Shown piece by piece: positions 53,087 through 63,741 of a stretch of 64,000 nt of DNA. This stretch comes from Bremia lactucae (Eukaryota; Oomycota; Peronosporomycetes; Peronosporales; Peronosporaceae), in contig NC_090613.1 in the NCBI RefSeq assembly GCF_004359215.1, positions 3,886,979 to 3,950,978 on the forward strand, written 5' to 3'. The notes under the pieces are model-generated. The model searched no databases, was not told where the DNA came from, and worked only from the letters and a program-made list of their open reading frames with translations. How positions within the stretch are numbered: position 1 is the stretch's first letter; the number at the start of each line of letters is the position of its first letter. The translations under genes were made by a program, and so were the position numbers.

Positions 53087-54961
53087 TTAACGTGTCCGCT
53101 TTTTCGTCTTCGCTGCAGATCGCTTGAACTCTTTCAGTAGCGCCGCATTCTGTTCTTCAACGCGCTGGTAATGGGCTTCGTGGCAGTTGTCGGCCTTCGT
53201 CGGTTGTTTCAGGTCTTCCACAAACACGAATTTAAATACACCGTTCACGCCGGTCAAGTAATCATTCACGTCCGACAGTCCCACCCACTCGCCTTCATCC
53301 CAGACTTGGTGGAACTGCCAGTAACATTCAACGCCATACAGTGGCGGCGTCCCGCTCCGAAGTAGCAGTCCACCAAATACTGTCCGGGACTCAACCCCAA
53401 CTCATAAAGAGTTAGTACAGTTCCCCTCTTCGTCCCTCGAAACAATTTTTCTTCAGGGTTCTTTTGTGTACTTCGCCTGCTGTTCCGAGGTGAAATTTTA
53501 CCACCACGTGCAGCAACTCGGCTACCTTCCACGTACCGAGCCCATCCCCGGGCGGAATATTCTATAACTGCTTAAACTTCTCCCACAGGTCCGTCGTGAT
53601 GATTCCAGATCACCCCGTGACTTCGTACAAGGCCCGGACCGCATTCAACACACAGTCACCCTCCTCGCTCGCTGTCATTAGCCGGTGTCCGATAAAGTTG
53701 CCGCGGACGTATCGCTCGAATTGGATGGAGCGCTTCGTGTCGTCGATCCACTCATCGACCGGGTCGCACATACTCCCCAATCCGTCCTCTCTTAGGCTTG
53801 TCCCAGGCGACCATGAGTCTTCTTCAGAGGAGCCAGTGTACCGGACTAAGAAAAAGTATTCACCGAATTGCTCTCGTCGATCTCGAACTTGGTCAACCGG
53901 AAACGTCTTCCGTGTCACCCTTGTGAAGGCGCGCATGGCCGCTAGCGCTCGTGGGGCGAGCGGTTGTCGCAATGCCCCCCCGTTGATCGTGCTGTCGTTT
54001 GCTTCGTACGAGTGCCGCCCTTGCCGTCCGGCACAGCTCGTGCAAAAGTTACCCTCGCCTTCTGTCCGATGGTGGGCGTCAGAGGCATCACTTCATCTCC
54101 TTCAAAGTCGTCATTGTCGTCGTGCTCCAGACCGGCACGTCTCATTTCAGCGTCCGCCTGCAAGTGCTGTGACACCGTTGCCATTGGCAAGGTGTCCGCA
54201 ATCGTTTGCCTCACAGTCGGGAATTTCGGCAGGGGCCTTGGCCTGCGCACCCACACACCCCGCTTCCAGGACATGCGTCGTTGTCGCTGTTGCCGGGGCC
54301 GACAAATCCTCCGTCACTCGGTCGGCCAGTGACGTCATTGCGCCAGCACTCGAACCGTCAGGGTCCTTGCTCTTCGACTTCTCGGCTGCCATTTCCCATG
54401 GCAAGGTCACCACCACTAGAGACTGCGTCGGCTCCCCGGAGTCCCCTATGCGCTTCCCTGCATCCAAAGACTCGGTGTCGCCGCTGACAACCGTTTCAAG
54501 ACCCAGTGGTAAGCCCCCCCCCGTTTCCGGTGATAACCTTCGCGCGCTAGGGTCTTGAATCGGCGCCGGAGGCTTCTCCGACACATAAGTTCCCCTAAAG
54601 CTTGACGCTCCGGTAGTGACGCGATGTCCTGGCGAGGAATGTTCCCTAGTTCGTCGAAGAACCTCGACAAACTCGCTTGTTCGCTCTTCAACAGTTGTAT
54701 CCCTTGGTTCAGACACCGCCCAAAAGACAACATCAGCTCTCCGGAGTCCCCCTTGCGTGGCCCTTCCTCCAAAGGCTCGGTCTCGCCGCTGACAACCTCT
54801 CCAAAACCCAGTGTTCTGCCTCCCCCCCCCGTTTCCGGCGATAACAAGCGCGCGATAGGGTCTTGAATTGGCGTCGGCGGCTTCTCCGGGCCCTTGCCGA
54901 AAGGAGCCGGCGCATAAGGACTCGCGGAGCTTGACGCTCCGTCGGTTTTCTTACCTGGCAT
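53087..54961 (-). pseudogene. mobile-element ORF with chromodomain and cysteine-protease motifs
   Basis: This GC-rich block differs in composition from its surroundings. On the minus strand it begins MPGKKTDGASSSASPYAP (54961). It contains a Pro-rich segment twice (EKPPTPIQDPIARLLSPETG near 54880 and EKPPAPIQDPSARRLSPETG near 54570). Then comes a chromodomain-like stretch (FPVDQVRDRREQFGEYFFLV, RYTGSSEEDSW, about 53905-53810). Then GDCVLNAVRALYEVTG, with the cysteine codon at 53654-53652, and a His block YFGAGRRHCMALNV near 53350. Cys and His motifs about 100 residues apart suit an OTU/papain-like peptidase. At least four frameshifts or stops break it. Some non-LTR elements encode such proteases; I infer a LINE-type ORF but cannot prove it. 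Confidence 0.55.
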
Positions 54962-55003
54962 GATCCTGATTGCTGGGCTTAAAAAATTATCTACTTGTTC
55001 CGC

Positions 55004-55190
55004 GGCAAATTAAAAAGTGATGATAATGAGGAGGAGGCCTGAGCACCACACATTTACGGATACCTTCAGGTAACCTCGAAAGTTCGCGCTTTTTTCCGCG
55101 ACAAATTCAATAATGATAAAAATTAGAATAACAAGGCTGAGAAGGGGAGGCCTGCACACACCCATTGCCATTCACCTTCGGATGACCTTG
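55004..55190. repeat. two diverged ~100-bp tandem units
   Basis: TTCCGCGGCAAATT...GAGGAGGAGGCCTGAGCACCACACAT...ACCTTCAGGTAACCTCG is followed by TTCCGCGACAAATT...GAGAAGGGGAGGCCTGCACACACCCAT...ACCTTCGGATGACCTTG. They lie just upstream (minus strand) of the ORF at 54961, like promoter monomers in a LINE 5' UTR. Confidence 0.6.
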
Positions 55191-55830
55191 ACCTCTGGAA
55201 AATTTTTAACCTTCGACTTCTCACTACCTTCGAAACTTTTTTGCTGTTGTTTGGCTCCCCCTAAATGTGATATTTGGTGTGTGCCACTCAATATTCTGCT
55301 TTGTGATTTTTGTGGGTCACCTTTCAGGTGCAAATCCTTTCGACTAGCGCAGCATTCGCTTGCGTCTTCGTATGGCAACGTACAGAATCATTCTATCATA
55401 GGAAACGGGTGCCTCCAGGAGCTTAACTGCCGCTGTCCACATTAAAGTCTTGTATTGACGGTCGTCGCCAGGGCCCGCATCGGTCACGGTCGGTCAGATC
55501 CCGATTCTGACGAGGAAGGTGCAGTTAACGCTCGTGCAGGCCGCCCTATAGAAAGCGTGACGACCGCGTTAACTGGGTTGAGGGGAAAAGAGATCTTCAG
55601 CTCTGAAGGGAAGATTGTGACTGTATGCAACATAGCAACTTGCACTACCGAGAAAAACTTCACGTCAGAAAGGCTTGTGGTAGCAACCGTACTTCCATTG
55701 CGTTAGCCCGTACAAAGTCATGGAACACTTAGTGATGGCTCATCATCTTGACGATAATATTTGTTTAAGTCGTCTGCTGTTCAGGATCGTAGCGACGTCA
55801 AAGGCTGTGTCGGAAGTGGGCGCAAGCAGT
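55191..55830. other. unassigned spacer between two element ORFs
   Basis: No motif recognised. A plus-strand frame at 55455-55706 (83 codons) has no known domain. The stretch probably contains the 3' end of the LINE fragment and the 5' region of the neighbouring ORF. Confidence 0.4.
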
Positions 55831-57226
55831 CTAAAAAATGACTGCTAACGGAGAGAGCGCTGCTGTCGGCTGCCGCCTATCGAAGAGGCACCGGTTGCGA
55901 TCGGCCCAGAGGAATTGCAGCGTCACCGCTCGAAACGTGTGCCAGACGTCAAGAAGCACCACTACGCTGTCTCTCCAGTCTTCTCTCACTCTTGGTTTCG
56001 CCGCCATCACAATATGCAGCCAATCCACACGCGACAGAAAAAAAGTAGTCACTAACCGATTTACATGCTCCCAGAGCTGTACTGCAAGCGCACAGTCAAA
56101 GAATAAGTGTTGCTCAGTCTCGTTCGAAACGCATCCAGCACGTACGCAATTGTGAATGCGTGGGTGCGATTCTTCTAGGAACCAAAATCGCGAGCGCACT
56201 GGAAGAAGTCGAAATGCGAGGCGGAATTGCAGGTCATTAAACACAGGGAGGAGAATCTTTCGCAGATGCCTGCAGTAATTCACATACGATTTGATCTGCT
56301 CAGCATCTGCACGCTGGGAGTGCCAGGTCATCGCATGTGGCTTCGTCGGTGTTTTTGGCTGCCAGACCACAGCTAGCAGCGCTGACCGTGGAATTGCAGG
56401 GACTAAACACACCTTCGTATAAATGTTGCACCCCATGTGGGGAAACGATCGTCGCGTGCTGCATGGAGACTGCAGAGTGAGCTCTCTCGCGCCGAGCCGC
56501 TCAACAATGTGTGGTCTCCTTGTAGAGCACTCTCAGCCATTGTGTCTGGCGGCCAGGCGTCACTGACGTTAGTGTAAAGTAATATAACGCTGGACGAAGA
56601 CTTGCTGGGAAGGCCAGGCATTTCCTTCGCGCATGAAGTCGACTAACAACCGTACTCCGAAAATTATCGACACGTGCAGTCTAAAACTCCGTTGCGGTTC
56701 GACCACCATCCCGATACAGCGACGATGTGCTGCAACGGTGTTGGATCTTGGAGTCTGCTCATAGTGTAGTTCAGCGTCGGAGTGAAACCAGATTGGCTGT
56801 CGAAGACCATAACATGCGCGCAAGTCCATTGGGCAGATCTTGCCCCACGTGACTTCCCAGCGTATCATATACCACCAACGTCCATGTCGTTTTCCACAAG
56901 GATGAAGTTAATCTCCACTTGATCAGGTCGCCGTGGCGGAACGGAGAAATTGATAAAAAGTCGAGGGCGCAGCTGTTCCCCGTGTGAGGAAGAACCAGCT
57001 TCAGCAGCTCGCAGCTCGCTGTCGTCCAGTTCAGCGTCTCTTCTTCACGGGCAGCACTAATATATTGTAGATACAGCTGAAGACGCTGGCGTTTGAGGTG
57101 AGCCGCCAAACTGGGCACCCCCAAACCACCTTCACGTCGTCTTTGGAAAAGAAAGTCAGCCGGAATTAGCCGAATATGCGACGCATCTCGTTCGTGTTTC
57201 CAACTCAGCACAAAGCGGATTAGCAT
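55831..57226 (-). pseudogene. LINE (non-LTR retrotransposon) 3' part: RT C-terminus and zinc-binding domain
   Basis: The minus-strand frame 57226-56771 reads RREGGLGVPSLAAHLKRQRL, the conserved block after the RT core of L1/Tad-type elements. The frame 56436-55831 contains the RVT zinc-binding region CVRAGCVSNETEQHLFFDC (FRLAFRLLPVRSRFWF precedes it). A frameshifted middle part (56868-56403) joins them. The 5' part with endonuclease and RT core is missing: the sequence changes abruptly to gypsy family 2 at about 57230. Truncation at the 5' end is normal for LINE copies. Confidence 0.8.
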
Positions 57227-59229
57227 TGACTGCCACCTTTACAATTTGGCTTTTTAACACAAAATGTCGGTGTCGAATGGAGAGATTTGCTCTCTCGTGC
57301 CATTGACGTCACACTTTCCTTCGGTAAAGGTCATTGTCATGTGACACAGTATTTGGTTCCAGGAATCAAGTCAATTTCATGACAGACATCTCTTTTCGGG
57401 AGTTCAATAAATGGTGCATTAGCACATACCACATCTTGGAATTCCCTATTCATGGAGCATATGGATCCGTAGGATTTTTAAAAATGGATGATCTACTCCG
57501 CGCTCAAAGCGTAGATTTTCTGTCATCCATGACAGCTTCATCCAAAAGGGACGATGAGCTCAACACAATCAATGGTCGACTGATCACCATATCAGACAAG
57601 TCGCCAGCCTTTAAGGCTCGCCCAAACTCATTAATAGATATTCCGTCTAGCTCTAAAAGAGCATGTAACGAAGAGATTGCCGCATTACTAATTTCTCCCT
57701 CGATGTTTTCGGTTCCAACATTTACAAGCGTATGCAATTGATCGCTCTTAACACTTCGTGAGCTATAGACGCTTCGCGTCTTCCTTGTCTCGGATTAAAG
57801 GCAATACGCCTCTGCGAGGCCGGGACATTCAGCTTCCCAAAATAACCACCCTGTATTGGCTCAATATCCGAGCTGGTGTCTAATTCAACATCCGACAAAG
57901 AGTTAGGTAACTCAACTCTCTTATCCAGCGACAATTAATGTGTCACTTCACGTGCATCAGAAGGGTTTGACCTGAAATGCAATAGTGTTACTACCGACAC
58001 TCATTTGGGTGCCACCTCGGCCGACCACATTCGGTAGACTTAGACGTGCCACTCCAAGTATCTCAGGAAAATATCACCCTTGATGACTCAACCTTGCGCA
58101 TATAATGCTTCCAGCATTCACTGAATCGTTATTAGAACGAGTGTCACTCGAAAGGGTACGTGCCGTATCACCCCCTCTCCTCAGTCGTCAGAATTGATGT
58201 TTTCAACATGGAGTTTATAAACTCAGACATTCCAATGTCTAAACACTGATAGATTCAGTCAGTGATTCGCGCCACCAGCACTTTTGTTGCCTGGCAAAGG
58301 TGGGCTCATGACTATCCAAAACTTTGCTAGGAATATTGCGCGTGGAGGCTAAGGTGTTAGACCTCCAATCGATCCATGGCTCATGGAGTTCAAGCTACGC
58401 CATACCAAGGAGGAGATCATATCTTGATCCTAAACCATGGACGGACAACATTCCACACTGCCAAAGTCCAGAAACTTCATACCTGCGTTCAGCAGAAATT
58501 TAGGAACAGTGACACGAGTCCCAGTCGCTAATCGAACAGTGATTTTGTCGCTTTCATGCACTTAAAGCGCCTCAACGTATTGTTGATTGTCCTCAAAGGA
58601 AAGACGTCGACCATAATTCTAAGAGGCTCCTGAGTCAATTAAAATTGACCATGGCTTATCAAAGCCCTTCACGGTCGCTTAGGCGACTAACAAGCCAGAC
58701 TTGTACTCACGCCCGATGCCATTACGCACCGAGCAAATTGAGGCTAGTTCAAGTTAAATCTTACTACCTAGAGGTCCAACAGAGATAGGTCTTCCCAAGT
58801 AGGTCTCCCCGTACCTACTGGTTATCGAAGTTTACTCGCATTGTACCAAATTTCTAGTGTAGGTCGGAATTGGGGCTCTTCCGAGCTTTACGCGTATTGC
58901 GTAGGGGACAGGAGAACGTAAATGTTTCGTGCTTTCGCACACATAACGTCTGCGGAAAATTTTCATGCTGTTACACAACTTGAGGTGCTCCTTTTCCATC
59001 CTCAACGAGGCTTAGATCCATAATTTACGGTATATTAGACGTACCCATGTGCTGGAAGAGCTTGTGCGGTTAACGGGCTTGCTAACAGGAGCAGACATAA
59101 AGCCGAACTCAGCGCGTATCGCTAAAGCAACTGCCTCTTCGATAGTAGAAGGATGGAATCTAATAATTCCGTCCGGGCACACCCTCATTACGACCCCCTT
59201 AAACAGGGTTATGAAAATTTCCTATTGAC

Positions 59230-59523
59230 TTAGTTTTGATGCATCGATGCAGTGAGCGTTCTCAGCTCCTGGACGTACTCTCCTGGGGTTATTTTACCCT
59301 GTCGAGTCGCTATTAGCTGCGATCGCATGCAAAAAGTTTGATCAGGCGGTGCAAACATGCTAGGCATTTGCTGTTTCAGCGAGTCCGATGTGAGAAAAGC
59401 GTAATCAATAGACGTGCTGCACGAGAGTGCCCATTCTAGGGCTCTACCTCCGACCTTGGAAATGGACATAGCCACCTTTTGTCGTTCTGTTAAGAACAAG
59501 GCGGAGTCAAAGGGCATCTTCAT
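59230..59523 (-). pseudogene. gag of family 2 copy G
   Basis: A 97-codon frame with the retrotransposon gag fold: MPFDSALFLTERQKVAMSIS, GGRALEWALSC, QLIATRQGKITPGEYVQELR. Flanking sequence in other frames continues the domain, and the frame ends at a stop near 59230. The product would form the particle of the element. Confidence 0.75.
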
Positions 59524-60070
59524 CAGCTCAATCCAGAAAGAAAGATTTTTCTCTCTTTTCCCTTAAATGTCTTCATAGTGACAGCTAGAGGGCGAGCCTC
59601 AGGCTCCGAACCAGGAATGAGATATACCGAGTGTGCAGAGATGCCACAAGGTGATCTTGAACCTGTCCGATTAAAAAAATATATTGTATGAAGGCTTTAA
59701 GCCTTGCATGCAGAACCTCTGGTTCCAGGGATATAATGAAATCGATATATTCAAGCCCAAACAAAGTTTTGAGCTTGTCATACGCGGTGTGTTGATCCTT
59801 TTAAAGATTTGGAATTGTTTCCATATCAGTGAAGGCTTAGTCTTATGAAGGGTTAGGCGTAGATTGATTACGAGTGCTACAAGGTGAAGCGGAGCTACCT
59901 CGCTCCTTAAGCCAGAGGAAGACTCATCGACCCAAGGAGGCGAAGACATATCGACTTAAAGAGTCGCAGAACTTATGGGCTTAACAACTCAGGGAGTTGT
60001 ACAAGCTATTAAAGCTTAATGGATCCTAGCTTACGGAATTTAGGGGTTCATAGAAGCAAGTGGCAACTAG

Positions 60071-60725
60071 TGGAACGGGATGTATCGTAACATGAAATTA
60101 ACAATTTACGGTTGCTGATTAATATATAATCCAAAAGGTAGAGAATATTTGGAGAATATTACTTTGCATGGTAACATTCTAAAAGCTTTTCCATTTGTAG
60201 ATATAGACCATTATATCTTCTTTGTTGGCGTCCAGTGAGTCACATTCACGTGGTGTATCTTTACGTGCACCTGCAACATTTAGAGTTGCGGGAGAAGATG
60301 ACACTACGGCTGACGGAACGTCTGTCGTACGGAACAATAATGCGTCGCAAGCGGCTGCATGTACCGCAGCCGAAGGCGCCGCACTATTCGCATATCGCAT
60401 GGACTTGTTAACCATGCGATAGAATTAAAGATGATGGTTCTTACCAATCATCATCGTTTGTGACCACTCTACCCAATGACAGTCAGAGTGATTGTCGTTT
60501 AAGGGAGGGGTGATGTAACGGGGTTTATCGTTACATGAAATTAACAATTAAAGGTTGTTAATTAATTTTTTATCAAAGGTAGATAATATTTGGAAAATAT
60601 TACTTTTTTTACATGGTAATATTACTTTACTTGGTAATATTCTTTGTAAATTCTCTACCTTTTAGATAACATATTAATCAACAACCTTTAATTGTTGATT
60701 TCATGTAACGATACACCCCGCTACA
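60071..60725 (+). mobile_element. non-autonomous foldback derivative of family 1 (D)
   Basis: A 655-bp insert flanked by perfect ACTAG duplications (60066-60070 and 60726-60730). It comprises the U3 start of a family 1 LTR (60071 to about 60230), the first part of the antisense ORF in reverse (60415 to about 60236), the polypurine tract (AAGGGAGGGG near 60500), a second U3 start (60519), and then the same U3 in inverted form to 60725. The last 207 bp form a large inverted repeat. Both outer ends are U3 ends; no U5 end is present. Confidence 0.8.
60236..60415 (-). pseudogene. antisense ORF fragment of family 1 (copy D)
   Basis: It begins with an ATG at 60415 and reads RYANSAAPSAAVHAAACDAL and PSAVVSSSPATLNVAGAR, in step with copy C for about 58 codons without an indel. 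Several base differences between the two copies are at third positions (for example TCA/TCT and GTG/GTT). It is cut off near 60236. Confidence 0.7.
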
Positions 60726-61011
60726 ACTAGTGCCCGAGAGCATGTACCCTAGAAAGGCTTCTGTGTCTCACAGTTTAATGCTCAAGCATTACGAAGGCAC
60801 GAGATCAAGAGGGGAACTGCACTTTATATAATTATTTAATTTATAACCTTACCTAGCTTATTTAAAATAGATTTCGGCCGCCAGATTTATATCTGGATAT
60901 CACATTTTGTTACCCATAATGAATTTTAGTAATTAACTATTTTAAATAGGATAAAATACCCTTTATCCTATTTAAAAATATTGTTTCCCGACCAATGCGT
61001 GCCCCATTACA

Positions 61012-61468
61012 TCGAGCAAATGCCTCATGCAGAAGTTTGTGCTGTATGTAAGCTTAGGAGCCTTATTACGATCACTTTAATGTTATTTCTTCAGACTCAA
61101 GTTTATTCTCCATATCAAGTCCATACGATGTTCACTAGCTTTTATTAAACTTTATTAAGGCATTTATTTGACGGATGTATATTTTTTTACTTGACATTAA
61201 CACAACAAAAGCATATTACCGCTACTCCGCTGTTGCCCATCAAAGACATATCGCGGAATAGCGATCTAGTCAGAGAAACGGATCCGTCAAATTTAAGTGT
61301 TCTAGCTTTTTGAATGAGAATTTTAGTCAAAATCCTAATAAGACGGCATATCCTACCCATAAAGATATTCATTGTTTTTGAATTAAAATCGGAAAGGTAA
61401 GTTTTCGATGTGAAGAAATAAAGACCGACTATTGACTACTGAAAATTTATTAAATAAAAATAATCTCG
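61012..61468. other. intergenic, nothing recognised
   Basis: AT-rich spacer of 457 bp upstream of the methyltransferase gene. No frame longer than 61 codons and no motif. Confidence 0.6.
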
Positions 61469-62212
61469 ATGGATACGAAGGAGATGGAAGACGGCACTGA
61501 AAATATGCTCACTGATGTTGGTTTCATGTTCGATGCGTGCCTGGAAAAGGTGACGTGCCAATTCGAGTACGGAGATGACGCCGAGGTATCAGTTTTACTC
61601 ACGTACGCTAAGGAGGATCCTGGTGTGGTGCAGAGTGGGCACTACGTTTGGCCTGCAGCACCCGCGCTTTGCGAGTACCTAACAAAGCACCGCGACATTA
61701 TACCGAGTGGCAATGTGGTCGAGCTGGGCGCCGGGTGTGGTCTTACGGGCTTGGCTATTGCCCAGCTGCGACCAGAAGCTACCGTAATCTTCACAGATCA
61801 CGACCCGGGCGTGCTTAAGGTTATCGCGCACAATGCGGGCCAGCAGGAGCGCAAGCAAGCCTCATGTCTTACGCAGAGTCTACGATGGGGACCAGACGGT
61901 GCAAAGGAGATTGAAGCGCTCGAAAAGCTCCAAACTGGACCGATTAATCGAACCCGAGTCACCGATTTAATTGTCGGGTCCGATGTCATTTATGCGCGTG
62001 AAGTGGTGCCATTGCTTTTTTGGACTGTCGATAGGTTACTGTCATCAAATGGCGTGTACCTCATGTGCTCAAGCTTTAAGTACGACGACGAGATCGAAAA
62101 AGAAATTGACGTGCAAAGCGCAAAGTGTAAACTTAAGCGAGAGATTATCGCGTGTTCGTTGGACGAAGGGGGTACAAGGATTCAGTGCTTTACACGACTT
62201 GTAACTTCGTAA
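61469..62212 (+). CDS. METTL21-type protein lysine methyltransferase
   Basis: A single exon of 247 residues. The seven-strand SAM-dependent fold is clear: the entry motif GHYVWPAAPALCEYL, motif I VVELGAGCGLTGLAIA (about 92-107), the acidic loop IFTDHDPGVL, and the post-II block DLIVGSDVIYAREVVPLL, whose D-x-x-Y is typical of the methyltransferase-16/METTL21 group. A late block TRIQCFTRL ends the fold. These enzymes methylate lysines of chaperones, elongation factors and similar proteins; the target here is not evident. The ORF stop lies 82 bp before the convergent adenylyltransferase stop. Confidence 0.9.
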   Translation: MDTKEMEDGTENMLTDVGFMFDACLEKVTCQFEYGDDAEVSVLLTYAKEDPGVVQSGHYVWPAAPALCEYLTKHRDIIPSGNVVELGAGCGLTGLAIAQLRPEATVIFTDHDPGVLKVIAHNAGQQERKQASCLTQSLRWGPDGAKEIEALEKLQTGPINRTRVTDLIVGSDVIYAREVVPLLFWTVDRLLSSNGVYLMCSSFKYDDEIEKEIDVQSAKCKLKREIIACSLDEGGTRIQCFTRLVTS

Positions 62213-62294
62213 CCATTTGGGATATATTTCTAAATAAAGTGAAGGGTGCGTCTACTATACCCGATTGTTATTGCAAAAAAAACGTTTTTTTAGC

Positions 62295-62990
62295 TTACTT
62301 TGAAGCCGTGGCGAAGGCGTAGAGTTTATGTCGAATAATGTAGTTCAGCACATTTGGATCCAAGTACTTTGCCGCTTCTGTGCGACCTGCACTTGCTCTA
62401 ACTATCGTGGATGACACGTCACTAAGGTCGGGTACATTTACGCTCGTCACTCGATCCCCATGAATCTGGCGATCTTTCCAAAGTGAATCATTTCCTTTGC
62501 GATCCACTACTAATAGCTTTACAAGCTGCATTAACTCGTCACCGTGTTTCCATTTGCCAGCTAGTAAATCCGCGTACGTATCGGCTCCAAGCAACATCGT
62601 AAAATTCGTATCCGAGTATTTGTTTCGCAAGTAGTGGATGAGGTCGATACTGCCGAGTTGCAGATGCTCTGAATTATCTTTTTTGGAAGCCTTAAGTTCA
62701 TATAAGTCACGCTCTGCTTTAACAACCATAAGCTTTGCCCCGCCGTTATCATTTTGGGCTGTGAGCGTCTCCAGCGCCAAGCGACACATCTCCATACGAT
62801 GCTCAAAAGGCGCCAGCTGCCGTTTGCTTGCAAATATATGCTGATACACTGGCACAAGCCAAATCTCATCGTACATGGAGCGGAAGTGCTTTACAAGACC
62901 CATGTGCCCACTTGATCCTGTCGGAGGATTAGCCGACAGTCCAAAAAGCAGCACCTCGCGGGGCATGGAGTTAAATCCTTTTAAACGCAT
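62295..62990 (-). CDS. nicotinate/nicotinamide-nucleotide adenylyltransferase-like protein
   Basis: A single exon of 231 residues. The nucleotidyltransferase opening motif is LLFGLSANPPTGSSGHMGLV (the G-x-x-x-P-x-x-x-G-H pattern). Then IWLVPVYQHIFASKRQLAPF and EHRMEMCRLAL follow as in NadD, and the C-terminal DVSSTIVRAS holds the ISS-T-x-x-R motif that contacts ATP phosphates. The protein would join ATP with (nicotinate or nicotinamide) mononucleotide in NAD synthesis. The first Met (62990) and the one at 62966 (MPREVLLFG) are both possible starts. It is divergent to DTD, with 65 bp between the outer start codons. Confidence 0.85.
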   Translation of the reverse strand: MRLKGFNSMPREVLLFGLSANPPTGSSGHMGLVKHFRSMYDEIWLVPVYQHIFASKRQLAPFEHRMEMCRLALETLTAQNDNGGAKLMVVKAERDLYELKASKKDNSEHLQLGSIDLIHYLRNKYSDTNFTMLLGADTYADLLAGKWKHGDELMQLVKLLVVDRKGNDSLWKDRQIHGDRVTSVNVPDLSDVSSTIVRASAGRTEAAKYLDPNVLNYIIRHKLYAFATASK

Positions 62991-63055
62991 TAATGCAATC
63001 GATGATTGGTAAAAAAGATAAGAACGACAATGATTGGTTAAAAAAAAGAAACACC

Positions 63056-63741
63056 ATGAAGGTTATGATGCAGCGCGTGATTAGCGCCTGTGTGCGTGTA
63101 GAGGGCGAAATCGTGGGCGAAATTACCCAAGGCCTGCTCTGCTTTGTCGGCATTGGACACGATGATACAGAGGACGATGCGGAATGGTGTTGCCGCCGTT
63201 TATTGGTCAATTTAAGTCAAATTTGACTTCAATGTTGCGGTTGCCTCATCTTCTTGCACGTATACTTTGATGGTAGAATGCTCGTTTATGGCCTGGAGAG
63301 TCGAATCGTCCTTGGAAAACATCATTAAAGGACAACGGCTACGAGGTTTTACTTGTGAGCCAATTTACGTTGCATGGCCAATTTGCAGGAAACAAACCGG
63401 ATTTTCACCTTTCCAGTACGTGCATTGTCCCGATAACGACTGCAGTTTCGCTGACGATATGTAATTTTCTTGGCGAATACATTGCAATCCTTCCCAGTGG
63501 CATCTACACCTGCACGTGTATTTTATGATGCCTTTTGTAAACGCGTGCGTTGCGCTTATGTTAACGAGAAGGTGGCCGAGGGCACGTTTGGCGCCTACAT
63601 GGAAGTGTCGATCGTAAGAATGATTGCTGAACACTTGCACTTGCTAAGTGGCCATCTAATAATTTTTATTATGTCAAGGTGAACGACGGGCCAGTAACAA
63701 TGCAACTAAACTCGAAAGACAGGAAACTTGCTAAAGTCTAG
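63056..63741 (+). CDS. DTD1: D-aminoacyl-tRNA deacylase
   Basis: Exons 63056-63205, 63277-63415, 63498-63613 and 63679-63741 give 155 residues. The start MKVMMQRVISACVRVEGE is the conserved DTD N-terminus and decides between this ATG and one 63 bases upstream. Other signatures are GLLCFVGIGHDDTEDD, ARLWPGE, WKTSLKDNGYEVLLVSQFTL (SQFTL motif), GNKPDFHLSMA and VNDGPVTMQL with the Gly-cisPro motif. The enzyme removes D-amino acids wrongly attached to tRNA. The first intron has an unusual GTCAAT donor; the other junctions are ordinary. Confidence 0.93.

Larger units (their letters stand above)
57230..61011 (-). mobile_element. Ty3/gypsy family 2, 3'-truncated copy (G)
   Basis: On the minus strand: 5' LTR (61011-59884, split by an insertion), gag (59523-59230), protease (PWSILIDSGAS near 58650-58620), the spacer upstream of RT (57737-57504) and the very start of RT (about 57300-57240). 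It then breaks off at the LINE fragment. The spacer matches copy F at 18908-18687. Stops are dense between 58,000 and 59,200. Confidence 0.8.
59884..61011 (-). repeat. family 2 5' LTR interrupted by a family 1 derivative
   Basis: With the insert and duplicated target removed (660 bp) the LTR is about 468 bp and matches the solo LTR at 3535-4012 in reverse. Its ends are TGAAGCGGAG at 59884 and CCCCATTACA at 61011. Confidence 0.85.

Noticed and set aside
55455..55706. Small plus-strand gene of 83 codons
   Set aside because: No recognisable domain and no splice context; it lies between element fragments and has the GC-rich composition of the element.
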